Source of the DNA: Sipunculus nudus
Lineage: Eukaryota; Annelida; Sipuncula; Golfingiida; Sipunculidae
Direction of reading: 5' to 3'
Length of the DNA: 64,000 bases
Assembly: GCA_026874595.1 (NCBI GenBank)
Contig: CM049312.1
Location: 25,353,956 to 25,417,955, forward strand
Shown: positions 53,216-62,021 of the stretch, piece by piece
How positions within the stretch are numbered: the stretch's first letter is position 1
Layout: the number at the start of each line of letters is the position of its first letter
Made by a program: the position numbers and the translations under genes
Notes under the pieces: generated by a model
What the model saw: only the letters and a program-made list of their open reading frames with translations
Told to the model about the DNA's origin: nothing
The model's database searches: none

Positions 53216-55177
53216 TCAAAACATATTTACAAAACGACACGCCACCCACCAGATGTATATCTTCACCACATCAGTGCGTTTGTTGGGTACCCTGCATGTC
53301 GGACAATGGACCTCCTCGCGGGACGTGGAACGGGACGTGGAACGGAACATGTTGTCGCGCAAGCGATTTATCAACGCTTGAAAGCCGTTTCTATTTTCAT
53401 TGTAGGAGAACACCGCCATTATACATCTGTGACAAAACATGTGTCCGCATTTTTTTAGGAAACAGTCCACGGTGTTCTCCAAACAAATTGGACACCGGAA
53501 GCGACTTAGCCTTTCCTGGGCATCCCTTTCATTACTTTGAAGCTGGGCAATCATGGTCTGAGCGTGTGCGAGCTGCTCCTCCACACTGGAAACGACAACG
53601 CCTGGATCTGAAACGTTTGCCGAACCTCTGCAAGTAGAAACTGTCGCCGAACGGATTGATGTGTCAGGTGCTGCCGAAACTGTTTCCGCATTGCCACCCG
53701 TATATGGAGGAAACATCGCTGCTTCGGTGGCGCCCGTCCTGACGTGTCGAAGCTTTAACCTTTTGGGTGCAGGCAAAATGTTATCAGATCGGGTCTGACC
53801 TCCCTGGGTTGATGTATCATGTTCCGATGGAGGCGCAGGGTCCACGGGAGGTCGACGTTCAGAAGTCAATGGATCAGAGGCGTCTGTGTCGTCAGCGACA
53901 TTTTGGGGCGGGTTGGTTGCTGTTATGGAATTCATCAACTGCAATAATTCCCGACCTGCATCAAACGGGCTCTCAGTACGCGATTGTGACGAGGTCGAAG
54001 ACGGGGCGGGTGATGACGGCCTTGTGGTATATCGCCTTTTTCTCCTGGGAAAGCGGCCATTCCAATTCATGTCAGGATGCAACGCTACGTTGCATTTATG
54101 TGAACCGGTGATCCCTGAAACACGACCTTGTTGATTAAAGTCCATCTCTGCCGGCAGAAAATCCCGGAGACACCTATCGGCATCTGTCTGCCTCGCCACC
54201 TGGACGCAAAACCTCAGGAGTAACAGGCGTTTAAATGCTTTCCTCCGTGTTGTCTCCCCAGGGCGATAGATATGACCGAGCACGCGTCGGACGTCCTGTT
54301 TCTTATAGATGTCTTCGACTTCAGTTTTGCTCAAGGAGGCGTCTATCATACCGTGTTTTTTTAGTAATTTCATTAAAAGCCTAGTTAAACGTATACTTCC
54401 GACAAGGTCGGCCACCAAGCTGTCCCATTGCGTGGCATCAAACAGGGTGTATGCGATCCTGAACTCCGGCTCATACCAAACGTCTTTCTCGATATACGCT
54501 AAAACAGCCTCACGTACGCGTTGGTATTCACGTTCTGTTGAAACCTCCCGCGCATCCAAACCTTCCTCACCCTCGTCCGCTTGGTCTGCATTTTCCGCCC
54601 CTCCTTCTTGCTGCGCATGCGGCTCAGGACGTGTTACGTCATTGTATCCGTCTCCCGGCATGAATTGTTCTTCTTCACACTGTGTAAACCGCATGATGTG
54701 TTCATCGTCATCAGACACCAACACGATCGGGTAGTAACGGTGCGGGACCACATTGTTGAAACAGTCTTGTAATATGCCGATTTCAAATACCTCGCTTAAC
54801 AGGGCACATGCGTTGGACATGCCTCTTTGGAAGAGCCTGTGGTATAGCTCCAATATGTTTACATTGAACAAAGAACAGTTCACGTATAAAGCAGTGGTAA
54901 TGGAGCGCGCTTCCGATTTTCCACTTTCCCTATACGACTGCACGTACTTGAGGTCATCCCTGTGTGGCAGCAGCGTAGGCAGATCTATCAGATTGACGTC
55001 TGTGGCTAAAGCGAGGAGATCAACACGGAGGCTCAGAGCATCTTCAACCTCCATGTAGTTCAGAAACAAGCCTCTGATGCTTAACGCTTCCGACTCGTTC
55101 CGCTGGCGTTCGGTGCCGATGTATATAACGTCCTCCTCTTCTATGGACGAACTGTCGGAATGTTCAGTCTGTTCCAT
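53216..55177 (-). CDS. Large RING finger protein (putative E3 ligase)
   Basis: 653 aa from the ATG at 55177, four bases after an acceptor (TTATCATTTCAG|AACG); the upstream extension needs a GTG. N-terminus acidic (DSSSIEEED). Two helical regions (about 40-135 and 215-335) resemble degenerate death-fold modules (LRVDLLALATDVNLIDLPTLL; TRLLMKLLKKHGMIDASLSK). A disordered Pro/Ser/Thr region (about 370-540) follows, then a helix AHAQTMIAQLQSNERDAQERL and a C-terminal RING (about 565-640): CPICLENTVD, KKCGHMFCHRC, CPTC, with an unusually long Arg/Ser-rich insert before the last Cys pair. This plan recalls viral and innate-immune RING ligases, but no precise family is claimed. Confidence 0.7.
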   Translation of the reverse strand: MEQTEHSDSSSIEEEDVIYIGTERQRNESEALSIRGLFLNYMEVEDALSLRVDLLALATDVNLIDLPTLLPHRDDLKYVQSYRESGKSEARSITTALYVNCSLFNVNILELYHRLFQRGMSNACALLSEVFEIGILQDCFNNVVPHRYYPIVLVSDDDEHIMRFTQCEEEQFMPGDGYNDVTRPEPHAQQEGGAENADQADEGEEGLDAREVSTEREYQRVREAVLAYIEKDVWYEPEFRIAYTLFDATQWDSLVADLVGSIRLTRLLMKLLKKHGMIDASLSKTEVEDIYKKQDVRRVLGHIYRPGETTRRKAFKRLLLLRFCVQVARQTDADRCLRDFLPAEMDFNQQGRVSGITGSHKCNVALHPDMNWNGRFPRRKRRYTTRPSSPAPSSTSSQSRTESPFDAGRELLQLMNSITATNPPQNVADDTDASDPLTSERRPPVDPAPPSEHDTSTQGGQTRSDNILPAPKRLKLRHVRTGATEAAMFPPYTGGNAETVSAAPDTSIRSATVSTCRGSANVSDPGVVVSSVEEQLAHAQTMIAQLQSNERDAQERLSRFRCPICLENTVDCFLKKCGHMFCHRCIMAVFSYNENRNGFQALINRLRDNMFRSTSRSTSREEVHCPTCRVPNKRTDVVKIYIWWVACRFVNMF

Positions 55178-55181
55178 CGTT

Positions 55182-55484
55182 CTGAAATGATAAGGAAACA
55201 CACATGAGACGTGTTATGGCAAAAGAAGAGGGGGGGGGGGGGGGGGTGTACATGGTATGTATGTGTAATGTTGCCTGTGATGACATAGCATCATACGTAA
55301 ACAGAAGAGAACAGATGACAAGTCAATACAAACTAAGATAAAACATAAGTACTGTTTCTTTACAACAGAAACACACCGACAGCGCTGTACGTATCTTAGA
55401 AGATATATTTTGTACACAAACATGACTACATATCCTGATTAAAAACGTACATGCACTGCAAAAAAAAACAGCATACCTGAACAT
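55182..55484. other. Intron or spacer with G-run
   Basis: G-run at about 55231-55247. It lies upstream of the RING gene acceptor and is probably intronic on the minus strand. No ORF of interest. Confidence 0.45.
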
Positions 55485-55531
55485 TCGGCGATGGTTTCAG
55501 CCGGTGAGGGCGGCGGGGACCATCACTCCGA
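55485..55531. ncRNA. Hairpin A of a three-hairpin cluster
   Basis: The 14-nt arms GATGGTTTCAGCCG (55490-55503) and CGGCGGGGACCATC (55511-55524) pair at 13 of 14 positions including two G-U, with loop GTGAGGG. TCGG/CCGA extends the stem outward across a bulge. It shares the GATG/CATC base with hairpins B and C. Strand unknown. Confidence 0.5.
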
Positions 55532-55550
55532 CACTCGTTCTGGGTTCTTT

Positions 55551-55622
55551 TTGAGAGATGACAAGAAAGCCGGAGCATCTGCCCGCCCGCCCACCGGCTC
55601 CAGCTTTCTTGTCATCTTTTAG
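55551..55622. ncRNA. Hairpin B, pre-miRNA-like
   Basis: AGATGACAAGAAAGC (55556-55570) is exactly complementary to 55603-55617. GGAGC/GCTCC extends it inward past one mismatch and TTGAG/TTTAG outward with G-U pairs. The result is a stem of about 25 bp with a 20-nt C-rich loop (55577-55596) and about 72 nt in total, the size of an animal pre-miRNA. A short T run follows the 3' arm. Confidence 0.6.
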
Positions 55623-55655
55623 ACGTCTTGGATAATTGCTGCTTGCTTGGTGATC

Positions 55656-55732
55656 TGTGGTGATGGTGAAGAAACCCAAGGGCGTCTGCCAGCCCGCCGC
55701 CGGCCCTTTGGATTCCTTCAGCATCAACCACA
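55656..55732. ncRNA. Hairpin C, pre-miRNA-like, paralogue of B
   Basis: The arm 55662-55682 (GATGGTGAAGAAACCCAAGGG) pairs with 55705-55725 with three mismatches and one G-U; TGTGG/CCACA (55656-55660 and 55728-55732) extends the base. The loop starts GTCTGCC-GCCCGCC, like loop B (ATCTGCCCGCCCGCC). Arm sequences differ from B yet remain paired, which is compensatory change. Confidence 0.6.
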
Positions 55733-56262
55733 TCCGTACTCGTTCGTTCAATTCAAGGGTTTTCTTTTACCTATTTCTCTGTCACGCACAAACACACGGG
55801 CCAACGTGTACAGGGTGAGGTCACTCAGCAACTGTATCACAACACATTACAAAGAAACAGATACAGACAGACAATACAAATGTATTTATTATGTGCCAAC
55901 AATATATACATATATTCAAACATATATGTTGTAGTATATTATGTATACAAACGTTTATATATGTTTTCACAATAATCTATGTAATATCATTATACAATAT
56001 ATACAACTACAGATATAAACAAAAATTCATCTGTACAAATAAGCACAGGAAGTGAAGCAATAGCACTATTTTAAAAAATATTGTAACACGCACGTCAGTG
56101 CAATCCCCCCCCCCCCCCTGCCATTCCCATATTTAAAATACAAGTTTCACACTACGCAGTTTCTTCATAATGATATATGTTATATTATTGCCTGTAGAGG
56201 TAACATATACCAAGGGTATATTTACAAACACCATGTATTAAACAATTAAATAATATAAACAA
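55733..56262. other. AT-rich spacer
   Basis: TA-rich from about 55900 to 56030 and a C-run at about 56107-56118. No gene. Some of it may be 3' UTR of the minus-strand gene at 56263. Confidence 0.5.
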
Positions 56263-56748
56263 TTAATCCTTAAAAATAGGAACCACGGCCGAATTGTGCC
56301 TAAACCATTCCTCCCGGCAACTGTTTGTCACTACCGGTGGCTTTGACACCGGTACCTGAGGTTTATCCCCTCGTCTAAACATGAATTGACCAAAAAAATC
56401 CCTCCCCAGAACACCATTGAATTGATATGGCCAATCCCACGCACAGTATAGGGTTATGGGTTTGCAGAAGACTGAACCCTTAGTGTCCGTCACCTCTACA
56501 GGCAGTAACACTTTTTTGAATACGTTAAAGCACAACCGTCTATGAACCCCCCCGCAATCCCCACAGTTAACTAACAATTTTGCTCTATTGATTTTGTCAA
56601 TATCGTCACGGTTCCGCTCCCGTGGAAAAAAAGGAACCCTTGCACGATATAGGGTTTCCACGTTGATGATGGATACACTTGCTGACAGATCAATGGCGAA
56701 ATCGCCGCAGTCCTTTCCATCGATCTCTACTTTTAGTGTAGAATACAT
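56263..56748 (-). CDS. Retropepsin-like protein with altered active-site motif
   Basis: 161 aa. The ATG is two bases after the acceptor GATTTGCAG|AC. The layout is that of a single-domain retropepsin: the strand DFAIDLSASVSII stands where D[TS]GASVS is expected, and FNGVLGRDFF matches the I/V-[IL]-G-R-D-[FL] block near the C-terminus. The catalytic Asp is kept but Thr-Gly is replaced by Leu-Ser, so peptidase activity is doubtful. Cys-rich middle (VNCGDCGGVHRRLC). It may be a domesticated or decayed retroelement protease. It is part of the minus-strand spliced series. Confidence 0.5.
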   Translation of the reverse strand: MYSTLKVEIDGKDCGDFAIDLSASVSIINVETLYRARVPFFPRERNRDDIDKINRAKLLVNCGDCGGVHRRLCFNVFKKVLLPVEVTDTKGSVFCKPITLYCAWDWPYQFNGVLGRDFFGQFMFRRGDKPQVPVSKPPVVTNSCREEWFRHNSAVVPIFKD

Positions 56749-57032
56749 GTCTGCAAATCAAAACAAAACCAAACTAGTAATGAGCATAACCTACAAACCG
56801 ACATGATCATCAAAGATACCATGTCAGTTAACAGATGGGTGCATTCGTTGTTTTGTTCAGCGAGACACTTGTACGTACGTATGCATATGCTTAACAATAC
56901 TCCCCGAATTATCTGTGTTAGTTGCAGGTGCCAACGCGATAATGCGTTACATAGCCGGAAACACAAAGTGATTTGATCAACTGGTTTACTCCATAATAAT
57001 TCTCGTATGCTTTATAAGACCACATGTCTTCA

Positions 57033-57056
57033 CTGTGGCCCTGTACTGGGACACAG
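57033..57056 (+). ncRNA. TGTACT-loop hairpin (outlying copy)
   Basis: CTGTGGCCC-TGTACT-GGGACACAG: nine-position stem with one G-A mismatch and the same six-base loop as the 58.9-59.5 kb series, but an unrelated stem. Confidence 0.5.
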
Positions 57057-57224
57057 ACTAAAATCATGACATTGACTGCCGGCAGCTAGTACGTTTGTTC
57101 ATCTGCTCTTCCGTCTTTACATTCGCTCCGTTATCAACAGACATGTAATTCCCTCTTTGACCCCATTTATACTACGACAACAACAAATAAATATAAAGAT
57201 AAATAACAAACCGTGCACACTTAC

Positions 57225-57272
57225 CTCAGGGTGTGTCTGCGGTCGGTCTTGTATCTGTGATTTATGTAATCT
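57225..57272 (-). other. Candidate leader exon
   Basis: On the minus strand, TTTTTTTTAGAGCAG precedes and CCTGAG|GTAAGTG follows a 48-nt segment. It has no ATG and stops in the frame that would join the 56748 start, so it would be a non-coding leader exon for the retropepsin-like gene or others downstream. The donor is close to consensus. Confidence 0.5.
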
Positions 57273-57434
57273 CTGCTCTAAAAAAAAACAGTACAAAATG
57301 TCTTCAATCAATTGTCCATCGTCACCTTTCCAAATATGGTTATAACACATGTTCATACAGTTGCTGCTCGTACCACATATGGTTCTTCATTTTACAAAAT
57401 ATATACACGCGGCACCTCCTATTCCAGAAAATGT

Positions 57435-58088
57435 TTATTGTAAAGGGTTAACGCGTAATCTGGCGCGCTTTATCCCCCTTTCACCGAAATATTCTTTCGG
57501 AGGCCGTCGACATGTCACCCTCCTTCGTACACTCATACCACCATCTGTATATGCCTCATAAACACCAAACTGCCAAGGTACTGTTGCACAAACACAGTTC
57601 CCCTGTTTGACAAGTCTGTTCACGTCCTTTGATTTGTCGGGCAAGTCTACACGGCACCACAGCTGCTGTATGATCTCGTGAGGCCGGGTCGGTCCCCAAT
57701 ACCTGGACACGTAAAGGGCACCTCTGTGCACCCAGCAAATCATGTCGGGCCACTCGGATATTGTCTTATATTGTTCGAGGTCGACGTCTCGGTGAAACGA
57801 CGCGTGCAAACGCATATCTCTCGTTATGACCTTGCACTTTGTGCACCTCAGCACGGGAGGCTCCTTGCACATGTCGCGTATGAATTCATCGCCGGTGCAC
57901 TTAGCGTTGCACTTCCTGCAAAATTGAGTCGTCGAAGCTGTTTCTATCAACTCGTCTAATATTATGTCCGGCACGGTAAACCAAAATATCTGCGGGTTGT
58001 ACCGCTCGCATAAGTATTCCTTTGTCATTGTGTACAGTGGTTTAGGATTGTACACAGGGTTTATTTTTGTCTTTTCACTCAGCATCAT
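57435..58088 (-). CDS. Zinc-binding hypothetical protein, paralogue of the 28367 gene
   Basis: 217 aa; the ATG is a few bases after the acceptor CGTTTCAG|ACCA. Cys/His cluster at about residues 38-80 (CRKCNAKC, LRCTKCKVITRD, H...H), then EWPDMICWVH, SRYW and GNCVC, in the same order as the 28367 protein. The C-terminal 30 residues are basic. The stop codon forms part of an AATAAA (CAA-TAA-ACA), so 3'-end formation must occur just after the coding region. Function unknown; probably metal-binding. Confidence 0.65.
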   Translation of the reverse strand: MMLSEKTKINPVYNPKPLYTMTKEYLCERYNPQIFWFTVPDIILDELIETASTTQFCRKCNAKCTGDEFIRDMCKEPPVLRCTKCKVITRDMRLHASFHRDVDLEQYKTISEWPDMICWVHRGALYVSRYWGPTRPHEIIQQLWCRVDLPDKSKDVNRLVKQGNCVCATVPWQFGVYEAYTDGGMSVRRRVTCRRPPKEYFGERGIKRARLRVNPLQ

Positions 58089-58740
58089 TGGTCTGAAACG
58101 AGCGCAAAATCCACCTTTACTGTCAGCGCAACGCTAACTGTCCAAGCGAAATACATCTCCCCTTGTACTCGGAGAGAGTGTAAAATCATTTAAAAAAATA
58201 AAAGGAGGGGGGGGGGGGCAGGACGCAACAAGACCGGAGATGCCTTGCACAAATGATGCATCTGATGCAGGTCCCACCTTATGATACATAAAAAAACCGA
58301 AACGCAGTGTTTATCGTATCTGCTGTCTGTTCTGTTATGTACATGGTACGAAAGATTGACATGCACACATATTGCCATGGGACATGCAGTAACTCCTAGA
58401 AACATAATTTGCACCGACTGTTACTGTTACAAGTGTTGTATACCAGTCCCGTCACCGAGGCCCCCCCCCCCCCTCATGACTGTAACATGTATTACAACAA
58501 CAACTGAATACTGGTACATATACAATTACATAAACAATCTAAAGCAACATGGACAAAGCAACATGAACATCAAACATATAATATTGTGCCTGTAGTACAG
58601 GAGCCATGAACGGGTGCTTCTATAAGAACATATGGTACATCCAATGCAGAATCACTGGTACCTAGCCAACATGCTAAACGTATTATCAATATCGAAAAAG
58701 ACATAATATACATATATATATATATCATGTTGAATATACA

Positions 58741-58822
58741 TTCCGGAAACACACTGTGTATCTACCAGATGCAGGTGATGGCGTCTGATAGAATGACGTC
58801 ACAGGCGGAATTATGTATATAA
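58741..58822 (+). promoter_or_regulatory. CRE/TATA promoter of the hairpin transcription unit
   Basis: TTCCGGAA (58741-58748), TGACGTCA (58794-58801), TATATAAGG (TATA 58816-58822), then GGCAACAGTGCAAT. Element order and spacing match the promoter at 41224-41304. The expected start, about 30 bp after the TATA box, falls at the first base of a perfect 8-bp hairpin (TTGGTCTC-GTTG-GAGACCAA, 58846-58865). Confidence 0.7.
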
Positions 58823-58845
58823 GGAGACGTTTGGCAACAGTGCAA

Positions 58846-59640
58846 TTGGTCTCGTTGGAGACCAAACGGGCTAACGTGAGCAGCAGCAGCACTGAACGAT
58901 ACCATAACCAGAGCGAAAAACGGATATGGACTTGGCAATATTTTGTCTGTGTCCTGTACTGGACGCCACATTTAGGTTCATGGAATATATGAGAAGGTTT
59001 TTTTACGTAAATCAGTTTCCGTACCTGTACTGGTACGGACGTCTATATAAGGTGATCAAAACAGAGCGCTTTTGTTAGTGAGTGTACGTGTCCTGTACTG
59101 GACGCCACATTGGAGTTCACCATAAACTGGAATTTCGTTTTTCAGATTTACTCGACCAAACATCAATTGTCGAATCTGTACCTGTACTGGTACGGACGCT
59201 TACAAAACAGGGGGAAAAATGACCGAGCGTTTCCGTCAGACTGTTAGTGTGTGTCCTGTACTGGACGACACATTGGGCCAACGCAGGAAGCTGGATTATC
59301 CTTTGTGGGATTCACCTAACGAGACATTATACGTCGTTTTTCCGTGCCTGTACTGGGACAGACGATTTCAAAGTGGAAAAGCGCTCAGCACTTCCGTCTG
59401 TCTGTTAGTGTGCGAGTCCTGTACTGGACGCCATCTACAGTTCGCACAAAAAATGGATTATCGTTTTCCGGATGTACACGACAAATACCTTAAGTGTTTT
59501 TGAATCCGTACCTGTACTGGTACGGACGTCTCAGAATTGAAACAGAAAAAGCGGTTGGGTCGGTCCGTTAGTGTGTACCTGTACACTGGGTAAACCATTT
59601 ACATGATGTCGGCGAAAACAATTTGGAATAAAAATAAAGA
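58846..59640 (+). ncRNA. Hairpin-array transcript, likely non-coding
   Basis: Unit of about 0.8 kb from the promoter above to AATAAA signals at 59627-59632 and 59633-59638. It holds short hairpins GTCC-TGTACT-GGAC at 58951, 59090, 59253 and 59416, alternating with longer hairpins of the type CCGTACC-TGTACT-GGTACGG at 59019, 59176, 59342 and 59506, and a degenerate ninth at 59577. Period about 140-165 bp. Spacers have drifted but the hairpins have not. The only ORF of note (59219-59503) reads the repeats in different frames, so repeat conservation is not at protein level. It lies antisense within the minus-strand gene series. Confidence 0.6.
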
Positions 59641-59805
59641 TTGAATTACCTTTTGCAGTTTTGATTTCTTCTATCTTCTTCTGGAGTACAGTAGTGTTTG
59701 GGTATCTGTGTGGAAAATAACATAAACTTGAAAAAACGTCTATTTCGGTTATAGGAAAGTCCACAAATATATACATCTGTACAGTAAGGCTCCCGCGGTT
59801 TTACG

Positions 59806-60330
59806 TTAGAAGTTTGGTTTTCTAAAGAAACCGGCAGAATCAAAATAGTATAGTTCCATCTGCAATTTTAGAATGTTAGAGATCAGCATCAGGTTCAGGT
59901 CTCCTATTGAAGAATACCTGTCGCGGTGCCTGGCGTAGGCCCTCTTTCCGAACATCCTGTGCGTTTCGTACAACTGCAACGCGTGTCTGTATCTTTTGTA
60001 TATTTCAGGTATATCGTCTGAGCTCATTTTCTCAAAGAGTTTAACCATTATGAGAGCCAGGTGATACGCCGCATCGGACCGTTCTGTCGTGTGCCCCGTT
60101 TCCAAACACACTTTTCGTGCTCGTTCCAGCCCAATGGTGCATGTCCTCATCCAATAATCGATCTCATGGTGCATCATCGTGACATGCCGCACGAACCTCC
60201 TGTCCTTCGCGGCGAAAAAAGAGTTATTATCATGTCGGTAATTCCATATGTGCCTCTGTAACTGTGCCATCCACGTTTGTATTTCTCCGCACGCCTTCTC
60301 CTCAAAGTGGTAAACTAATTCTGGCTCCAT
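59806..60330 (-). CDS. Small helical hypothetical protein
   Basis: 174 aa; the ATG is about 20 bases after the acceptor TTTGTATTACAG. Almost entirely helical, rich in His/Tyr/Arg (MAQLQRHIWNYRHDN, HEIDYWMRTCTIGLERARKVC, YHLALIMVKLFEKMS, YRHALQLYETHRMFG). It aligns loosely with the 61041 protein (xxARKVCLETG/xxAKKICLQKR; MVKLFEK/MAKLFTE; HALQLYETH/TRVVQHYQS), so these are diverged paralogues. Function unknown. Confidence 0.6.
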   Translation of the reverse strand: MEPELVYHFEEKACGEIQTWMAQLQRHIWNYRHDNNSFFAAKDRRFVRHVTMMHHEIDYWMRTCTIGLERARKVCLETGHTTERSDAAYHLALIMVKLFEKMSSDDIPEIYKRYRHALQLYETHRMFGKRAYARHRDRYSSIGDLNLMLISNILKLQMELYYFDSAGFFRKPNF

Positions 60331-60349
60331 TGGTTAGGATGACGGGTTT

Positions 60350-61040
60350 CTGTAATACAAACAAAGAAACAAGTGTCATCCAACCACAGTCGATCTGTCC
60401 ATTTGTACATATTTAGTGCATCTTTGTCTTCATGTGTCTTCTGATGGGACGTTGCTGCTGCTGCTGCTGCAATAATACCCCCCTGTACTCCTCTACGGCA
60501 GACAGTAGACGTCCATGTTTGCTGTTTCTGGTGTTTTCTCATGTATCATGTCCGCCCGCATCATCTTGTCCTCAGACTGGTTCCACCACCACTCAGTTGC
60601 TTTGCACATTTATCACATGAGATTCAAATACAGTCGTGAAAGTGTTGTTATGTTATCTGTACATTCTCCCATGTCTCAAACAATTACACGGGTTATCAAA
60701 TGTAACACTCTGCATTATTCCTGGAATTCACAAGTACGAATTGATGTAACCAAATGTTTTCAATTTGGCAAGATATATGGTATGCGAAGCCGTTACAGAA
60801 TATACTGATGTCACAAATGCAGAGGAGTTACAAAGCGACGGTGAGATTTAACGAATTCAGTTCAAATCCTACATCCGTTTCTGTACTGAAACAGAGCTCT
60901 TTTAAAAGCCAATCATATTCGTCTGTCTGTCCGTCCGTCCGTGCGTGTGTGTCCTGTACTGGACGCCACCTTTCGTGAACAGACTGAACATTTACACTGG
61001 GACACGTTGATGATGGGACCTACAGTGCGCGTATTCCGAC
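60350..61040. other. Spacer with two further TGTACT-loop hairpins
   Basis: CCGTTTC-TGTACT-GAAACAG at 60875-60894 and GTCC-TGTACT-GGAC at 60951-60964, the latter followed by GCCACC as in the main array. A CTG repeat lies near 60453-60470. Order here is long then short, as if one unit boundary of the 59-kb array had been copied. No gene. Confidence 0.6.
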
Positions 61041-61586
61041 TTATTTAGACGAGCTGCTGTGCGCGTTTGTCACTTGTGTGTGCAAGCCATCGTTGTTAAA
61101 CTGTCCCAGCTCGAAAGCCAAATTTTGCCTGTGTTTCCAAAGCAGAAACTGAAACGAGGCTATGGATTGCTTGTTCTGGTGGTGCCTCTTCTGCACAGGG
61201 CCTTTAAACCGACTGTGACTTTGGTAGTGCTGCACAACTCGCGTGTATGCGTCTGCCGTATGTTTGAGTGTTCCGTCATAGGTATCCTTCAACCACTCTG
61301 TAAACAGTTTCGCCATCCGCACGGCAATTAATGTCTGTTCCGTCTGGCACCGCTTTTGTAAACATATCTTTTTCGCTAACATAAGTCCTTTGAGAATCCG
61401 CGCGTTCCACCACCAGTCTTCGTCGACCAGTGCTTTCAGAGTCAGCTGAAACACTCTGTCGCTGTCAACGAAAAATCTGTCTGGTGTGGACAGGAACGAC
61501 TTAATACAGTCATTTAGCTCACGTGTTTTAGCTGGAATATCTACCAGCAATGCATGGTCAAATTCTTTTGACAGGTTTGAGTCCAT
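61041..61586 (-). CDS. Small helical hypothetical protein
   Basis: 181 aa from the ATG at 61586; the frame extends upstream only by a TTG. Helical, with FLSTPDRFFVDSDRVF, ILKGLMLAKKICL, IAVRMAKLFTEWL and VVQHYQSHSRF. The STPDRFF phrase corresponds to SxxDTYL/SxPETYF in the next two genes, and the second half to the 59806 protein. It thus links the four small ORFs as one diverged family. No clear acceptor directly before this ATG. Confidence 0.55.
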   Translation of the reverse strand: MDSNLSKEFDHALLVDIPAKTRELNDCIKSFLSTPDRFFVDSDRVFQLTLKALVDEDWWWNARILKGLMLAKKICLQKRCQTEQTLIAVRMAKLFTEWLKDTYDGTLKHTADAYTRVVQHYQSHSRFKGPVQKRHHQNKQSIASFQFLLWKHRQNLAFELGQFNNDGLHTQVTNAHSSSSK

Positions 61587-62021
61587 GTTGGACAGCAAAC
61601 GAGCAGAAAGGACTATTTCATTGTGTCGGTCTGTATGTTTACGTTACAAATACTTATCAACCGCATAAAGGGAGGACAGGTCTTAAACATATCTCCAGTG
61701 TTTGTACACCACGCATAACCTTTCCAGTCATCTTGACATGCATCACCTCTCTCTTTTTCTGTGTGTTAACAGACACGATAAAGCAGTTATTATGTTACTA
61801 AAATATGTTTTATTCCTGGTATACTTACAAAATACAATCACCACCCCTATATTGGGAGGTAAAAAAGAATACCAAAAGAATACCAATGACATATATACAT
61901 AAACGTGTGTTTTCTTACACGACCTCTACAAGTGAGGATTTGCAATGTGTTACACATCCGATATATCTAAATATGGAAAAGTCAAGAAGAAAAGTCTTTG
62001 ATACTTTGACCGATAAAACAT
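61587..62021. other. Intergenic
   Basis: On the minus strand, a poly(A) signal (TTTATT at about 61808-61813) suits the gene at 62022. Nothing coding. Confidence 0.45.

Noticed and set aside
55497-55751. 84-aa minus-strand ORF over the three hairpins
   Set aside because: Its sequence is explained by the inverted repeats; no domain and no acceptor or TATA box at its start.
59219-59503. 94-aa ORF within the hairpin array
   Set aside because: The repeated hairpins fall in different frames of this ORF, so their conservation is not at protein level; no domain is seen. Kept as non-coding.
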